Source: a virus. Taken from it: DNA of 42,091 nucleotides. The notes beneath the pieces were generated by a model. The model was given only the letters and a program-made list of their open reading frames with translations. It was not told where the DNA came from and did no database searches. Each line of letters starts with the position of its first letter. The stretch's first letter is position 1. The stretch lies in the IMG/VR virus record IMGVR_UViG_3300005613_000140, positions 1 through 42,091 of that record. One strand, written 5' to 3'. A program made the translations under genes and the position numbers. Below, piece after piece: positions 9,401 through 18,272 of this stretch.

Positions 9401-11464
9401 CGGCGCTTGGGCCTTGGGAGCCAGCTTGGCAATCGAGGCCCGAGCGGCCCGCAGGCGGGTCTGGAGGTCGTCCAGCGCCCGGCCCGAGAACTTCCCGGAG
9501 GCGATGTCGCGCTGCAACACGGCGGCGGCCTGGACGGCCTTGGACAGCGGGGAGCCCCTGAAGCCCCTCGTGGCGTCGAAGGCCACCTTGGGGTCGGCGT
9601 AGGCACCGGCCCGGCGGGCGGCGATGCCGTCGAAGATCGGGTCCCAGCCGAACTTGAGGTTCGGGTCCTGCGCCAGCTGCTCCAGCTTGCCCTCCACGCG
9701 GGCCGCGTAGCGCAGCTCGGCGGGGGTCAGGGGCCGGGCCTCCACGGTCCGGCGAAGCTCCACGGCCTCGTCGAGCCAGTACTGGAGGTCCTTGGCCACA
9801 GCCGGGCCCACCCCTTGCTTGATGCGGGCGGCCTGGCGCTCGATGCGTCGGAGGACGAGCGGCATGATCTTGCGGGCCTCGTCAATCAGCTGGTCCGCGG
9901 TGGCCCCTGAGGGCAGCGCCCGGCCCGCGAGGCCAAGGGCCTCCGCCCATCCGGTCCGCTCGATCGCGGAGCCCATGGCGTCCTCGATCTCTTCGCCGAT
10001 GCCGCGGAGGCGGCGGCCCTCCTCGACGGCGTCGGAGATCACGCGGAGGATTGCGGGCTTCTGGATGGGGGTATCGCCCACCGCCTCGGCCACCATCTCG
10101 ATGACCTGCGCCACGTCGAAGCGGGTCATGCCCGCCTGGCGCAGCATCTCGTCGTCGAGGTAGGGAGCCAAGGCGTCGAGGTCGTCGCCCATGACGCGCT
10201 CGGCGGCCCTCTGGATGCGGATCCCGGCGTCGTCCACGAGGGCCTGGGCCCGCCAGTTGTCCAGCGAGTGGGCGATGGGGGATGACTCTGCGGAGCCTCC
10301 GGCGGCCTCGGTGACGGCCTTTCGGGTCTCGTCGAGGTTGCGCCCGGCCGAGCCGGCGAGGATGAAGCCCAGCGTGGCGCCGAGGCCGACGCTGAGGCCA
10401 AGCTCCGACCACGAAAACTGCTGCTGAAACTCCGGGGAGTCGAACAGGATCTCGCTCTCGGCCATGCGCTGCTGCTGGGACACGAGGTTCCACGCGCCGC
10501 CGTAGGCCCCCAGCTCCACCGCGATCGCGCCGCGGCGGCTCAGGGCCGTCGTGAGGCCCGCGTGGGCGACCGCAGGGGCCCGTAGAGCCGTCCGGACCGC
10601 CGAGGCGGCCCCGGAGGCCACCGCGCCCGTGCGGAGGGCAGGAGCCACCTCAGGGGCGTGGAGGACCAGGCTCTGGGCCGCCCCCTTGATCCCGGCCGAG
10701 GCCCGCAGCACGGCCCGGCCAGCGGGCTGGGCGAGGGTTGCGGCACCCCGGACGGCCCCCGAGGGGGTCACGATGGAGGGGAGGAAGGTGGGGTCGGTCA
10801 GCAGGTAGTTGGTGACGGCGCTGTTTACCCGGCTGGACCACTTGAGCGCCAGCCCGGCCTCGGCCTCCCAGTTGCGGAAGTTCTGGACCGCCTGGGCGTG
10901 CATGAGGACCCGGTTCTGGATGTAGACGAAGTGGTCCCGGTTCCGGGCATCGCGCAGCATCTCCGGCAGGTCGAAGCCTTCGCGGGCCGCAATGCCCGCC
11001 AACGAGCGGTTCCCCTCGGCGTCGAGCCACTCGCGGACGGCGTTCTCGGAGTTGAAGTCCTCGTCCTCGAACTTGAGCTGCTGGTCGAACCCCGCCACGT
11101 TCTGCACGGGGGAGACCCGGTTGCTCAGCGCCTTCCAGCCGGACACGGCCTCGCCGGTGTCGCCCAGCTGGCGGCGCATAAGGTTGCCTGCCCCCAGCGA
11201 CACGAAGCGCTGCTCGCCGGGGACCAGAGGATCCACGACATAGTTCATCAGCCAAGTGGCGACGTTGCCGCTTTCGATTGTGGCGGCGTTGATCTGCTTG
11301 TCCCGGAACGTAGCGCCCCAGTAGCTGATCCGCGGGGGAGCCGCGGTCGGCTGGAAGCCGGTCTCGGGAGAGCCGCCGATGTACAGGCGGGGCTCGTAGT
11401 CCTCCGGCTGCAATAGGTTGTAGCGGATCTCTGAGGGGCCGGTGGGAGAGAAACGTCCGGGCAT
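6482..11464 (-). CDS. Large internal virion protein (T7 gp16-like, ejection core)
   Basis: A very large protein of 1660 residues from the ATG at 11464 (MPGRFSPTGPSEIRYNLL); the frame is open for 58 further codons, but those overlap the previous gene and have unlikely composition. By size and position (fibre gene next, gp15-like gene before) it is the counterpart of T7 gp16 (1318 aa), which is ejected into the cell and forms part of the trans-envelope channel. One hydrophobic segment is seen near residues 390-415 (LGLSVGLGATLGFILAGSAG). The rest is long helical, Arg/Ala/Glu-rich sequence. I see no clear lytic transglycosylase motif at the N-terminus, where T7 gp16 has one. Confidence 0.85.
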   Translation of the reverse strand: MPGRFSPTGPSEIRYNLLQPEDYEPRLYIGGSPETGFQPTAAPPRISYWGATFRDKQINAATIESGNVATWLMNYVVDPLVPGEQRFVSLGAGNLMRRQLGDTGEAVSGWKALSNRVSPVQNVAGFDQQLKFEDEDFNSENAVREWLDAEGNRSLAGIAAREGFDLPEMLRDARNRDHFVYIQNRVLMHAQAVQNFRNWEAEAGLALKWSSRVNSAVTNYLLTDPTFLPSIVTPSGAVRGAATLAQPAGRAVLRASAGIKGAAQSLVLHAPEVAPALRTGAVASGAASAVRTALRAPAVAHAGLTTALSRRGAIAVELGAYGGAWNLVSQQQRMAESEILFDSPEFQQQFSWSELGLSVGLGATLGFILAGSAGRNLDETRKAVTEAAGGSAESSPIAHSLDNWRAQALVDDAGIRIQRAAERVMGDDLDALAPYLDDEMLRQAGMTRFDVAQVIEMVAEAVGDTPIQKPAILRVISDAVEEGRRLRGIGEEIEDAMGSAIERTGWAEALGLAGRALPSGATADQLIDEARKIMPLVLRRIERQAARIKQGVGPAVAKDLQYWLDEAVELRRTVEARPLTPAELRYAARVEGKLEQLAQDPNLKFGWDPIFDGIAARRAGAYADPKVAFDATRGFRGSPLSKAVQAAAVLQRDIASGKFSGRALDDLQTRLRAARASIAKLAPKAQAPTGPTVAQVMQANATKVVTTRKEAFEALDAIADALDLSGNALLEDGNMVGKLLNGWGLGRFLRRIAVSGTGLDQTVRNPMAILRELAHEFDHQKLRVGDIRGDSTKVHRTLEDVRIDMSVRASELVDEYKRLHDKGKFGSTVRVIKYGRARRDFDRAVIRHIVGVEESSDADVRAMAALWRKHSDEIGETAERIGMFDKADGFFPRLWNVGAVMQDQTEFRLAIMRHLAGAWQKSDNLNMDVLMAMGVVEKRGVSKGEVVFRLAKDRKLNGKTTVKGLNRSDLAALKVPEEEYLTALEKTGPDGKTPLQRETDRIISELTGDDAFTEAGEGRVFIKRPGGRRTPEERAIEETMWSNPELDRFIDYRFLHGATQYIQHTGFRVMNNSRHSERWGINGLTMQQTLDWVSQRRPAGLSLEEQRLWDDGVKTLREKLHYAEGRMPTLRDQTNALGEWLGEVGTASAGSLYGSGIGQAVLSTEVTQALLSRIYGPTDIVRRAGDIFKVALRNREEMRAQIQALGLTIRQHRLHTLERMTGGAVHSEGFQFGLVPKLLAPWMDIFDRASKARPGSGNRTAAVLRAHAATVMTVGGMDFFTQFSRMLHVQSMLDETGRFFQAAERAAVSLRNNAEMLRRIEEQKGASAAHKAWRGIVRKAGFGGNWQVADKMWRAGLLDPERLAVLRAAGEATGALQDTGVFKTLDFNELMTYSAPTAEAQALYDDAFARLRNMMVNTIHKRVSEQSIMQAPTSQANRTWLGRTQLAMTSFARSWYDNNILDGAQMPARAFAGMMMVYLAGETMNRMVRDLWKGRDFEDIKADIEEDPDNFVLRTLTNVPLLGQWSTMIRPAVDALTLNGRRQKVDTGESAAEGAMASITDMMFDTVHGVSPLAEDSEVQARTWRTAARLMPGYRSWWASGLTQGLKAAGGPDIGAAIEGDGRYRRVRARKAEIEPLPEPVAGDFVTDYFPEDLEFLYPE

Positions 11465-11471
11465 GGTAGAC

Positions 11472-14360
11472 TCACTGGAAGGGGGTGTTGACGCGGGCGC
11501 CCTGGCCCGGCACGAAGCCGGGTCCGGCCCCCATGGGACCGGTGGGCGGGGCGGTGCCGCTGCCCGTGAAGGGCGTGCCGGGGCTACCGGCGGCGTTGCG
11601 ACGGCGCTCGGGCTGGAACAGGTCCGGGTTGATGACATTCAGCACGGTCCCCCTTGGGATCACGACGCTGGTGCCGTCGGGCCAACGGAGAGCTGCGTCC
11701 CGCACGGAGGTGATGTGGGGCAGGCGCTGGCCGCTGGGGTCCTGAGCGCTGACCACGAACCCGCCGTAGTTGGCGCGGGAGTCGAGGAGGCGGTCAGTGA
11801 CCTGATCCCCGAAGGACCAGCGGGGCGTCAGCACGCCCTCTCCGAACGGGTTCTCCTGCTCGAATCCGGGCATCGTCCGATACCACAGGTCTTGCAGGGT
11901 ATGGGGGGTCTCGGAGGGACCGAGATCAAGCGCCTCCGCGAGGAAGGCACGGTACTCGGGAATGAACGGGCGGACCATCTGCGCGGAGACATGCTCCCCC
12001 ACGTCCTGTCCCGCCTCCCCGGTGTACCCCTGAGGGTCCACCACGAGGCTCATGCGCTCCCCGACTTGTCGGAAGCGCCAGCCGTCGCGCTGGAGCCAGC
12101 CCCAGATCATGGAGCCGACCTGCGCGTCGTCGAGGTCCGGGTTCACGGTCCTGCCCGCAAACCACAGCTGCCGCATCATCTGCCCAGTCCCCCCGTCGGA
12201 GAGGAACATGGTCTGGAGCTGGGACTGCACGGCCCGGTTGTAGCGGTCGCGCTTGTCCCGGTCGAACTTGACGCCGCTCTGCGCGTCGGTCAGGATGTCG
12301 GCCATGACCTGCGCCATGTTGCCGGCATTGCTGGTCTCAAGGTTCATGTCCGAGGCCTCGCCCCTCAGCCACCCGGCGACCGGGGGAGCCGCCAGGATGT
12401 CCTGGGCCTCGGCCATGAGCTGGAGCGGGTCTGCGGCCACGGGCTGGGGGCCGGGGGCTCCCAGACGGGAGTGGATGCGCACCCACTGGGCTGCGGCGGC
12501 CTCGTTGGCCGACACGCCCTCAGCGGTCAGGAAGTTGTCCCACGCCTCGTTGCTGCCCGCCTCAAGCGAGAGCGCGAAGTGCGCAAACGACTCCACGCGG
12601 TTCGGGTCGCCGCTCGACAGCAGCGCCAGCTTGTCGCGGACCAGCTCGGTCGGCATGCCGTACTGGGCCTGCGTGTCCGAGTTGCTCCACTTGCGGGCCT
12701 CACTGACGGCGATGGCGCGGTTGAGGTCGCGGTTTTCGTCCGTGTAGTCGAGGGGGCTGCCGTCCCAGCTCTCGATGACCGAGCGGGGGACCCGGGCCTC
12801 CTCGGCCACGGAAAGCAGCTGGGCCTTGAAGGCGTCCAGCTCCTCGCCCGACAGGGCCGACTGGCCCGAGGCATTGAGGGCCGAGGGGCTCATGTGCGCC
12901 CGTCGCTCGAAGGAGAAGCGGTGGGCCTTGTTCGCGTCACCGCCGGGCTCCCCGCCGTACACCGCGTTGGAGTTGGCGGCCTCTTCGACCCGCCGCAGGG
13001 CGGCACGAGAGACCTGGGGGCGGACGCTGTTGACCTGATTGCGCACCGCGCCCACGATGCGGATCCCTTCGGGACTCAGCTCGGCCGGGTCCCGCAGGAG
13101 CCCCATCTGCCCCAGCAGCTCGTTGGCCCGCATGTCGAGGGGCGTCATGCCGGTGACGGGGTCGGGGGACACGAGCGCCGCGTCGGGGTTCAGGGCCGGG
13201 CGGTGCATGACGCGCCCATCGGGCAGCGTGACCACCTCGGTTTGAAGCTCCCGGAGGCGCGTGATCTCGGCGTCCATGGCCCGCCCCGCCGTGCGCTCGG
13301 CCCGCGTCAGCAGGTCCGCAGCGATCTGCGCCCGCTCACCGGGCGAAAACACGGACTCGCCGCCGATGCGGAGGCCAAGAACCTCCGAGGCCGCCCCCAG
13401 GCGGTCCATGGCGTCGAGGCCATAGCCGCCGTCGGCCATGGTCTGGAGCTGCTTGAGCGCGGTCGTGCGCGCGTAGGTCAGCTGCTGGTCGGGAGTCAGG
13501 TGGTTGAGGCGGTCCCGAAGGGTCACCTCGATCTGATTGCGGAGGCGCGAGGGGCTCTGCTCCCCGGTGAGGGTGGAGTAGAGGTCCGACTCCAGCTGCT
13601 GCGTGCCAAGCAGCTCGTTGCTGTCCTGCACGCGCTTGGTGTGGACGCCGATGAGGTCGTCGCTGATCCGGAAGGACTGCTTGATCGCCTGATGGATCAG
13701 GAGGTCGGCGTCCTCCTTGGACATCTTGTCGAGGTTCACGGCCTGGGACAGCTCGGTGAGCATCCAGTCCTGGACCCGAGCGCCGATGTTGGTGCCGTCC
13801 CCGATGAGGGACGCCTCCAGACCAGCGTCCTCGGACAGCAGCTGCCGAAGCTGGAGCGAAGTCTGCTCCATGGTGCGGGCCGCGGCGTTGAAGGACTGCT
13901 GGCGGGCCTCGGCGTTCTCGCGCGAAACCTGCTCGGAGGCCCCTCGCCACGCCTGCTCCCACAGCCGAGCCTCCTCGGCGGAGCCCGCGTTGACCATGCG
14001 GGTGCGGAACTGGCGCTCCGCCCACTCGACACCCTTCTCACCGGACTCCAGGAGGATGGTGCGACGGGCCTCGTCGGCATTGCGGAGGCGGCGCTGCTGC
14101 ATGCCGAGGGCCGCACGGCTCAGGTCGCGCTCCACGCGGGTCGCGGCCTGCTCCTTGAGGGTCTTGAGGCGGTTGTTGATGGCGGCCCGAGCGTTGACGG
14201 CGGACGCCACACCTCCCGCGGCCGTCAGTACGGCGTCACGGAACTGCTCGTACTCGGACTCTTCGGGGGTGTACTGAGGCGTCACCTGCGTCACGGAGAC
14301 GCTGGGGGCCGTGAACGTGGGTCCCACGCTGCCCGGCCCGCGCTCGACGGGGGTTGCCAT
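11472..14360 (-). CDS. Internal virion protein (T7 gp15-like)
   Basis: 962 residues, mostly helical with many Arg, Glu, Gln and Ala, without membrane segments or enzyme motifs. It begins MATPVERGPGSVGPTFTAPS and ends with a segment containing PDGTSVVIPRGTVLNVINPD. Placed between the 197-aa gp14-like gene and the giant gp16-like gene, it matches T7 gp15 (747 aa), a core protein that is ejected with the genome and extends the DNA channel. GAGAG lies six bases before the ATG. Assignment rests on order, size and composition more than on residue-level motifs. Confidence 0.82.
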   Translation of the reverse strand: MATPVERGPGSVGPTFTAPSVSVTQVTPQYTPEESEYEQFRDAVLTAAGGVASAVNARAAINNRLKTLKEQAATRVERDLSRAALGMQQRRLRNADEARRTILLESGEKGVEWAERQFRTRMVNAGSAEEARLWEQAWRGASEQVSRENAEARQQSFNAAARTMEQTSLQLRQLLSEDAGLEASLIGDGTNIGARVQDWMLTELSQAVNLDKMSKEDADLLIHQAIKQSFRISDDLIGVHTKRVQDSNELLGTQQLESDLYSTLTGEQSPSRLRNQIEVTLRDRLNHLTPDQQLTYARTTALKQLQTMADGGYGLDAMDRLGAASEVLGLRIGGESVFSPGERAQIAADLLTRAERTAGRAMDAEITRLRELQTEVVTLPDGRVMHRPALNPDAALVSPDPVTGMTPLDMRANELLGQMGLLRDPAELSPEGIRIVGAVRNQVNSVRPQVSRAALRRVEEAANSNAVYGGEPGGDANKAHRFSFERRAHMSPSALNASGQSALSGEELDAFKAQLLSVAEEARVPRSVIESWDGSPLDYTDENRDLNRAIAVSEARKWSNSDTQAQYGMPTELVRDKLALLSSGDPNRVESFAHFALSLEAGSNEAWDNFLTAEGVSANEAAAAQWVRIHSRLGAPGPQPVAADPLQLMAEAQDILAAPPVAGWLRGEASDMNLETSNAGNMAQVMADILTDAQSGVKFDRDKRDRYNRAVQSQLQTMFLSDGGTGQMMRQLWFAGRTVNPDLDDAQVGSMIWGWLQRDGWRFRQVGERMSLVVDPQGYTGEAGQDVGEHVSAQMVRPFIPEYRAFLAEALDLGPSETPHTLQDLWYRTMPGFEQENPFGEGVLTPRWSFGDQVTDRLLDSRANYGGFVVSAQDPSGQRLPHITSVRDAALRWPDGTSVVIPRGTVLNVINPDLFQPERRRNAAGSPGTPFTGSGTAPPTGPMGAGPGFVPGQGARVNTPFQ

Positions 14361-14369
14361 GTGTTACTC

Positions 14370-14963
14370 TCAGTCGAACAAGCCCGACCCGCCGAACAGC
14401 TCGGTGAGGTCAAGGCCGGGAATGTTGAGGTTGTAGCCGATGTTGTTGCTGAACACCTGAATGCCGCCGGGGCCGTAGCCCGCCCCGTACGACTGCATGG
14501 TGGTGGCCAGCTCCGCCTCGTCCAGAAGCGCCTGAGCGATCTGCGTGCCGAAGTTGATGCCCTGCACACCGCCCTGAATGGCCGCCATCACCGGGTCTTC
14601 CAGCTGTGGCTGGTTGGCGACGATGAGTGCGACCTCCTTGGCTGCGGCGTTGGCCTCCACGATGGCGGCCTGATCGGCGGACTGGGCCGTGGCGGCGTCG
14701 GAGACGGCCGCGCCGGTGCCCACGTCGCCGCCTCCGGTGCCCCGGAAGGCGCGAGCGGCAGCCTGCTGCCCCTGGAACTGGGCCAGGTTGCGCGCAATCT
14801 CCCGGCGCTGAGTGGAGCGCTCCAGGTCGATCTGCGTCTGCCCGGCCGTGATGCTCCGTTCAGCCGCCCGGAGGCGGTTGACGTTGCCCGCCGCCGCGGC
14901 GCGAGAGCTGATCTCCGCAAAGGCGGTGGCGGATCCGGCGATCTCGTCCTGTAGCTCTGCCAT
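14370..14963 (-). CDS. Internal virion protein (T7 gp14-like)
   Basis: 197 residues, matching T7 gp14 (196 aa) in length and in place between tail tubular B and gp15-like genes. The N-terminal half is a long Ala/Arg/Gln helix (AAERSITAGQTQIDLERSTQ), and a Gly-rich stretch follows (FRGTGGGDVGTG). The C-terminal part (QGGVQGINFGTQIAQALLDE, then NNIGYNLNIPGLDLTELFGG) is Gly/Asn-rich and amphipathic, as for a protein that inserts in the outer membrane during ejection. It follows the 44-aa basic gene by three bases. Confidence 0.8.
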   Translation of the reverse strand: MAELQDEIAGSATAFAEISSRAAAAGNVNRLRAAERSITAGQTQIDLERSTQRREIARNLAQFQGQQAAARAFRGTGGGDVGTGAAVSDAATAQSADQAAIVEANAAAKEVALIVANQPQLEDPVMAAIQGGVQGINFGTQIAQALLDEAELATTMQSYGAGYGPGGIQVFSNNIGYNLNIPGLDLTELFGGSGLFD

Positions 14964-14966
14964 GGG

Positions 14967-15101
14967 TTACTTCTTTCGCTTGCTGAACCCGCCGGTCTTG
15001 TTCTTCATCTGCCGGTAGGTCTTGTCGGACACGGTCGAGTTGCTCTTGGAGCGGGACGTGCCGGCCTTCTTGCGCTTGTTCATGTTGCTGTACAAGGACA
15101 T
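14967..15101 (-). CDS. Very basic 44-aa protein between tail tubular B and gp14-like genes
   Basis: The protein begins MSLYSNMNKRKKAGTSRSKS and ends YRQMKNKTGGFSKRKK: about a third Lys or Arg, only one acidic residue, few large hydrophobics. AAGGTGA precedes the ATG, and the gene starts two bases after the stop of the tail tubular B gene. T7 has gene 13 at this place, but that product is larger (138 aa). The protein may bind DNA or neutralise charge in the virion; function unknown. Confidence 0.72.
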   Translation of the reverse strand: MSLYSNMNKRKKAGTSRSKSNSTVSDKTYRQMKNKTGGFSKRKK

Positions 15102-15103
15102 GG

Positions 15104-17395
15104 TCACCTTACGGGGGAGTAGGACTGGGGGAAGAAGTTGGCCGTGAACTCCGCGTCTACCCATGCGGCCGGAAACGGCCCGGAGTTGCGTAGCTTGATG
15201 GTCAGGTTCCGAGTGTCGGACATGACCTTGAACTGGAACTCCCCGAAGTCGTCCAGCTGGTCGCCATCGATCGGCGTATTGCCGAACTGGTTCACGGTGT
15301 AGGTCTTGACGATCTCGGACCGCCCCTCGGGGGTCACGAGGACCTCGTAGTTGGCGGCGTCCCGGTGGCGGATCTTGCCGCGCAGGACCTTGGTAGTGCC
15401 GTGCACGGCGGCCCCGTTGCCGTCGCGGACGAACAGCTCCGAAAGCTCCACCTCGGCAACGTACGCCCGGCCGATGAAGGCGGGGACATCGGTGCCGTCG
15501 GCGTTGTTCTCGTAGTCGCCGTCCACCGTGATGGTGGTGCTGCCGCTCGACGCGGCGACGACGAAGCCCAGTACCGGGGTTCCGCCGGCCTTCACGGCCG
15601 CGGTGTCCCAAGTAGGGGCCAGCACAACCGTATCGATGTCCGCGTCCTCGTAGGGAAGAGTCCAGGTGGTCTTGTTGGTACCGGTGTTGTAGACCCCTTG
15701 CACCTTGACCTTGCGGTCGCAGCGCACGGAGTACCCCAGCGTCTGTGCGGGGGTGCCGTCGGTGTCCTGTTCGGGCTCCCCGAGGGCCATGCGCTCCAGA
15801 TACCAGAGCGAGCCGCGCTTTATGACGAGGTACAGGTAGTCGTCGAAGACGTAGCACGAGATGATCTCGCCCGCGCCGGGGAAAGTCCAGCGATACCACC
15901 CGGAAAGGACGCGACGGCCGTCGTTGCCCATGACGGACTTGTTGACGTAGATCGCGTCGGTGTCCGCAAGGGTCAGCACGAACAGCTGATCGTGGGCCTG
16001 CGAGGCGGTCATGTAGTGGGCCTCGGCGGGGATGTACCCGCGGACCCGCTGAGTGATGTCGGAGGCTACGTTGGTGACCTGAGAGGGCGAGTAGTCGTAC
16101 TCGTAGATCAGCATCGAGAAGTCGCGCTGGCCTGCGAAGTAGAGCTGGGTGCCCTTGGTCACCGGCTCGACGTAGTCTACGCCGAAGACCTGCGAAGAGT
16201 CGTAGAACTGCACCGACTGGGGCGTAATGGGCCCGTTGGCGCGCAGCTCGACCTGTCGCGAGGCGTTCGTAAGCAGGATCAGGGACTCGCGGAACGGCTC
16301 CGCGAAGATCACGTTGGCCTGTCGGTTGCCCTGCACGCCCTCGTCGATGGGGTCGCCGTCGGTCAGGAGGGCGGTTGAGCTGATCCAGAGGTTGAACAGG
16401 TCGCCCGCGCGGGACGACACCACCCGCTCGCCCGACACGAACCAGAAACGCCCCTGATGGAATGTGATGTCCGACAGGGCGTTCCCGATGAAGCTCGGGC
16501 CGGGGTTGGTGGTGCTGTCCCCGGCGTACCGGGCGGTCCAGTTGACGAACTGGAGGACGAACTTGGTGCCGTCGTACGCCAGCCGGAGCGGCATGGTGTC
16601 CCGCTTGAGGAAGCTGTTGGCCCCCTCGGTGGGCAGGCGCTGGAACCACGGCGGCTGGGTGGTGCTAACGGCCCACCAGAACCCCTGAGGGAGTCCGATG
16701 TCGTCGTCGCGGGCGTACCAGATGGCGTCGTTGTCAATGAAGCCACCGGTTACGAGGGTGGCACGGGCGGGGTAGGCGGCGACCGTGGACGGCGGCTGGT
16801 CGAAGTCCGACCATGCCTCCACGTTCTGGTCGTAGGTCTGGGATCGCACGGTCGCTGACTGTGCCGTGTTGCGGTAGGTGATGGCCGTGCCCTCAAGGGC
16901 CGTGACCACCTCGCGGTTCAGGATGAACGAGGAGTCCTCGATCTGCGCCGCGCGGAACCGCTGGCGGGCCGTCTGGCTTCCGGCGGTCAGGTAGCCGATC
17001 ATGGCCGCCACGTCGGTGTCGGAGTCGTCGAGGGCCACCTCGGCCCCGGAGGAGTCGAGCGCCTCCACCGTGACCTTGGCCCCGGTAGTGACGTTGAACG
17101 CCTGGATCACGTCGAGCTCGTCGGCGGCGTCAGGGTCGATGAACACCGCGAACCGCTCATTCTCGTCCCGGTCGATCCAGTAGGTGTAGACCGTGTTTCC
17201 GGGCTCTGCAACATCCAGCTCCTCGGCGGCCCCCTCTCCGGCGACATGCTCGGTGGCGTTGCGCTTGTCGGCCCCCCGGTGGGGCAGCATGTCCACGTTG
17301 TCGCACTCTTCCAGCTCGAACGGAAGGCGCTGGGACTGCGAGATGCGACTCACGCCGCCGAGAAAGGACGGCACGGAGATGGGCGCGAAAGACAT
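15104..17395 (-). CDS. Tail tubular protein B / tail nozzle (T7 gp12-like)
   Basis: 763 residues, close to T7 gp12 (794 aa). The N-terminal pattern is diagnostic: VPSFLGGVSRISQSQRLPFE, then CDNVDMLPHRGADKRNATEH, YWIDRDENERFAVFID, and DSSFILNREVV. T7 gp12 has the same series (GGISQQPD, a KRPP region, a DEHEQYYAVF-like strand and FIVNRNVV). The protein forms the hexameric nozzle that closes the short tail. It is translationally linked to the gatekeeper gene by adjacent stop and start codons. Confident family assignment. Confidence 0.92.
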   Translation of the reverse strand: MSFAPISVPSFLGGVSRISQSQRLPFELEECDNVDMLPHRGADKRNATEHVAGEGAAEELDVAEPGNTVYTYWIDRDENERFAVFIDPDAADELDVIQAFNVTTGAKVTVEALDSSGAEVALDDSDTDVAAMIGYLTAGSQTARQRFRAAQIEDSSFILNREVVTALEGTAITYRNTAQSATVRSQTYDQNVEAWSDFDQPPSTVAAYPARATLVTGGFIDNDAIWYARDDDIGLPQGFWWAVSTTQPPWFQRLPTEGANSFLKRDTMPLRLAYDGTKFVLQFVNWTARYAGDSTTNPGPSFIGNALSDITFHQGRFWFVSGERVVSSRAGDLFNLWISSTALLTDGDPIDEGVQGNRQANVIFAEPFRESLILLTNASRQVELRANGPITPQSVQFYDSSQVFGVDYVEPVTKGTQLYFAGQRDFSMLIYEYDYSPSQVTNVASDITQRVRGYIPAEAHYMTASQAHDQLFVLTLADTDAIYVNKSVMGNDGRRVLSGWYRWTFPGAGEIISCYVFDDYLYLVIKRGSLWYLERMALGEPEQDTDGTPAQTLGYSVRCDRKVKVQGVYNTGTNKTTWTLPYEDADIDTVVLAPTWDTAAVKAGGTPVLGFVVAASSGSTTITVDGDYENNADGTDVPAFIGRAYVAEVELSELFVRDGNGAAVHGTTKVLRGKIRHRDAANYEVLVTPEGRSEIVKTYTVNQFGNTPIDGDQLDDFGEFQFKVMSDTRNLTIKLRNSGPFPAAWVDAEFTANFFPQSYSPVR

Positions 17396-18048
17396 CAGTC
17401 GTTACTCCGCAGGTCGTTGTAGGGCCAGTGCCTCGGAGTCCATGCCCGCCCCACGCGGGGGCCTTGAGCGCGTCCGTCGAAGAACTGGTTGTGGGGAGTG
17501 GACCGCATGTTGTACTGGCGGCCCTCTGCGCGGGATCGGGCGGCCCGTTGGGCGAGGAGGCCCAGAGCCGAGTTGCTCGGAAGGACGGCCTGCGCGTACT
17601 CGAAGGCCGCCTCGTCCGCGATCCAGAACTGGATGGGGAAGGGGAGGTCCTCGAAGTCCAGCACCTGCGTGATCTGGACATAGACCACGTTGTCGTCGTC
17701 GAACTGATCCGTGGCGGGGTCCTTGTCCCCATCATACAGCCGGAACTCGCCGCTCACTTCCCGAAAGAAGTAGTTGCGGTATGCGTGTTCGTTCCACCCC
17801 CGCACCGAAGCGGTGTTGATCGGGAGGACGACCCGGTTGTTGTTGCCGGTGTCCGGGGTGAACGAGGTTTCGGTGGTGTTGCAGTGAAGTCCGTGCATCT
17901 GCACTCGGCGGTTCACCTCGTCGAGGACTTGCTCTGCAATGAGCGAGTCCGTTTCCCCGCCCAGCCCAAGGGTGGAGACGGGGTGTTCATGGGCGGCGCG
18001 CAGAATCCGGTTGACGGCCTCCAGGCGTGTCAGGTTGGAAAGGCTCAT
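17395..18048 (-). CDS. Tail tubular protein A / gatekeeper (T7 gp11-like)
   Basis: 217 residues starting MSLSNLTRLEAVNRILRAAH; the LEAVNRILRA helix near the N-terminus is characteristic of T7 gp11 (196 aa). Further family features are LDEVNRRVQMHGLHCNTTET, then PDTGNNNRVVLP and YVQITQVLDFEDLPFPIQFW. It forms the dodecameric ring between portal and nozzle. The ATG overlaps the stop of the preceding 75-aa gene (ATGA). Confidence 0.93.
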   Translation of the reverse strand: MSLSNLTRLEAVNRILRAAHEHPVSTLGLGGETDSLIAEQVLDEVNRRVQMHGLHCNTTETSFTPDTGNNNRVVLPINTASVRGWNEHAYRNYFFREVSGEFRLYDGDKDPATDQFDDDNVVYVQITQVLDFEDLPFPIQFWIADEAAFEYAQAVLPSNSALGLLAQRAARSRAEGRQYNMRSTPHNQFFDGRAQGPRVGRAWTPRHWPYNDLRSND

Positions 18049-18272
18049 AGGAGGGTAAACTGCCTGCGCCGAAGCTCGTCGATGTCCGCGTCGTTGGCGG
18101 AGATGGCGTTGCTGTTGGCGCTGATGTTTGAGGTGTTCGTGGCCACGTCAGCCGCCAAAGTCACGTTGACATCACTGAGGCGGCGCACTTCCTGCTTGAG
18201 CAGGGCGCGGATGACTTGGCGGATTCGGGACTCGGTGGGGGCGTCGGTCTGTTCGCGGGAGCGTAGCGGCAT
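18045..18272 (-). CDS. Hypothetical coiled-coil protein, 75 aa
   Basis: Starts MPLRSREQTDAPTESRIRQV and continues as a helix with Asn/Ser-rich heptads (LAADVATNTSNISANSNAIS), ending DELRRRQFTLL. This looks like a trimeric coiled coil such as those in phage fibre stalks. The start overlaps the stop of the 110-aa gene (TGATG) and the stop overlaps the gatekeeper start (ATGA), so all three should be made together. A minor structural role is inferred. Confidence 0.75.
   Translation of the reverse strand: MPLRSREQTDAPTESRIRQVIRALLKQEVRRLSDVNVTLAADVATNTSNISANSNAISANDADIDELRRRQFTLL

Noticed and set aside
6761-9910. Plus-strand open frame of 1049 codons
   Set aside because: Antisense shadow of the gp16-like gene; composition is that of reverse-complemented GC-rich codons.
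11465-11638. N-terminal extension of the gp16-like gene
   Set aside because: The 58 extra codons lie inside the gp15-like gene, are Ser/Pro/Arg-rich and have no ribosome site; ATG at 11464 is the better start.
11442-14954. Plus-strand open frame of 1170 codons
   Set aside because: Antisense shadow of the gp15- and gp14-like genes, crossing their gene boundary without any start signal.
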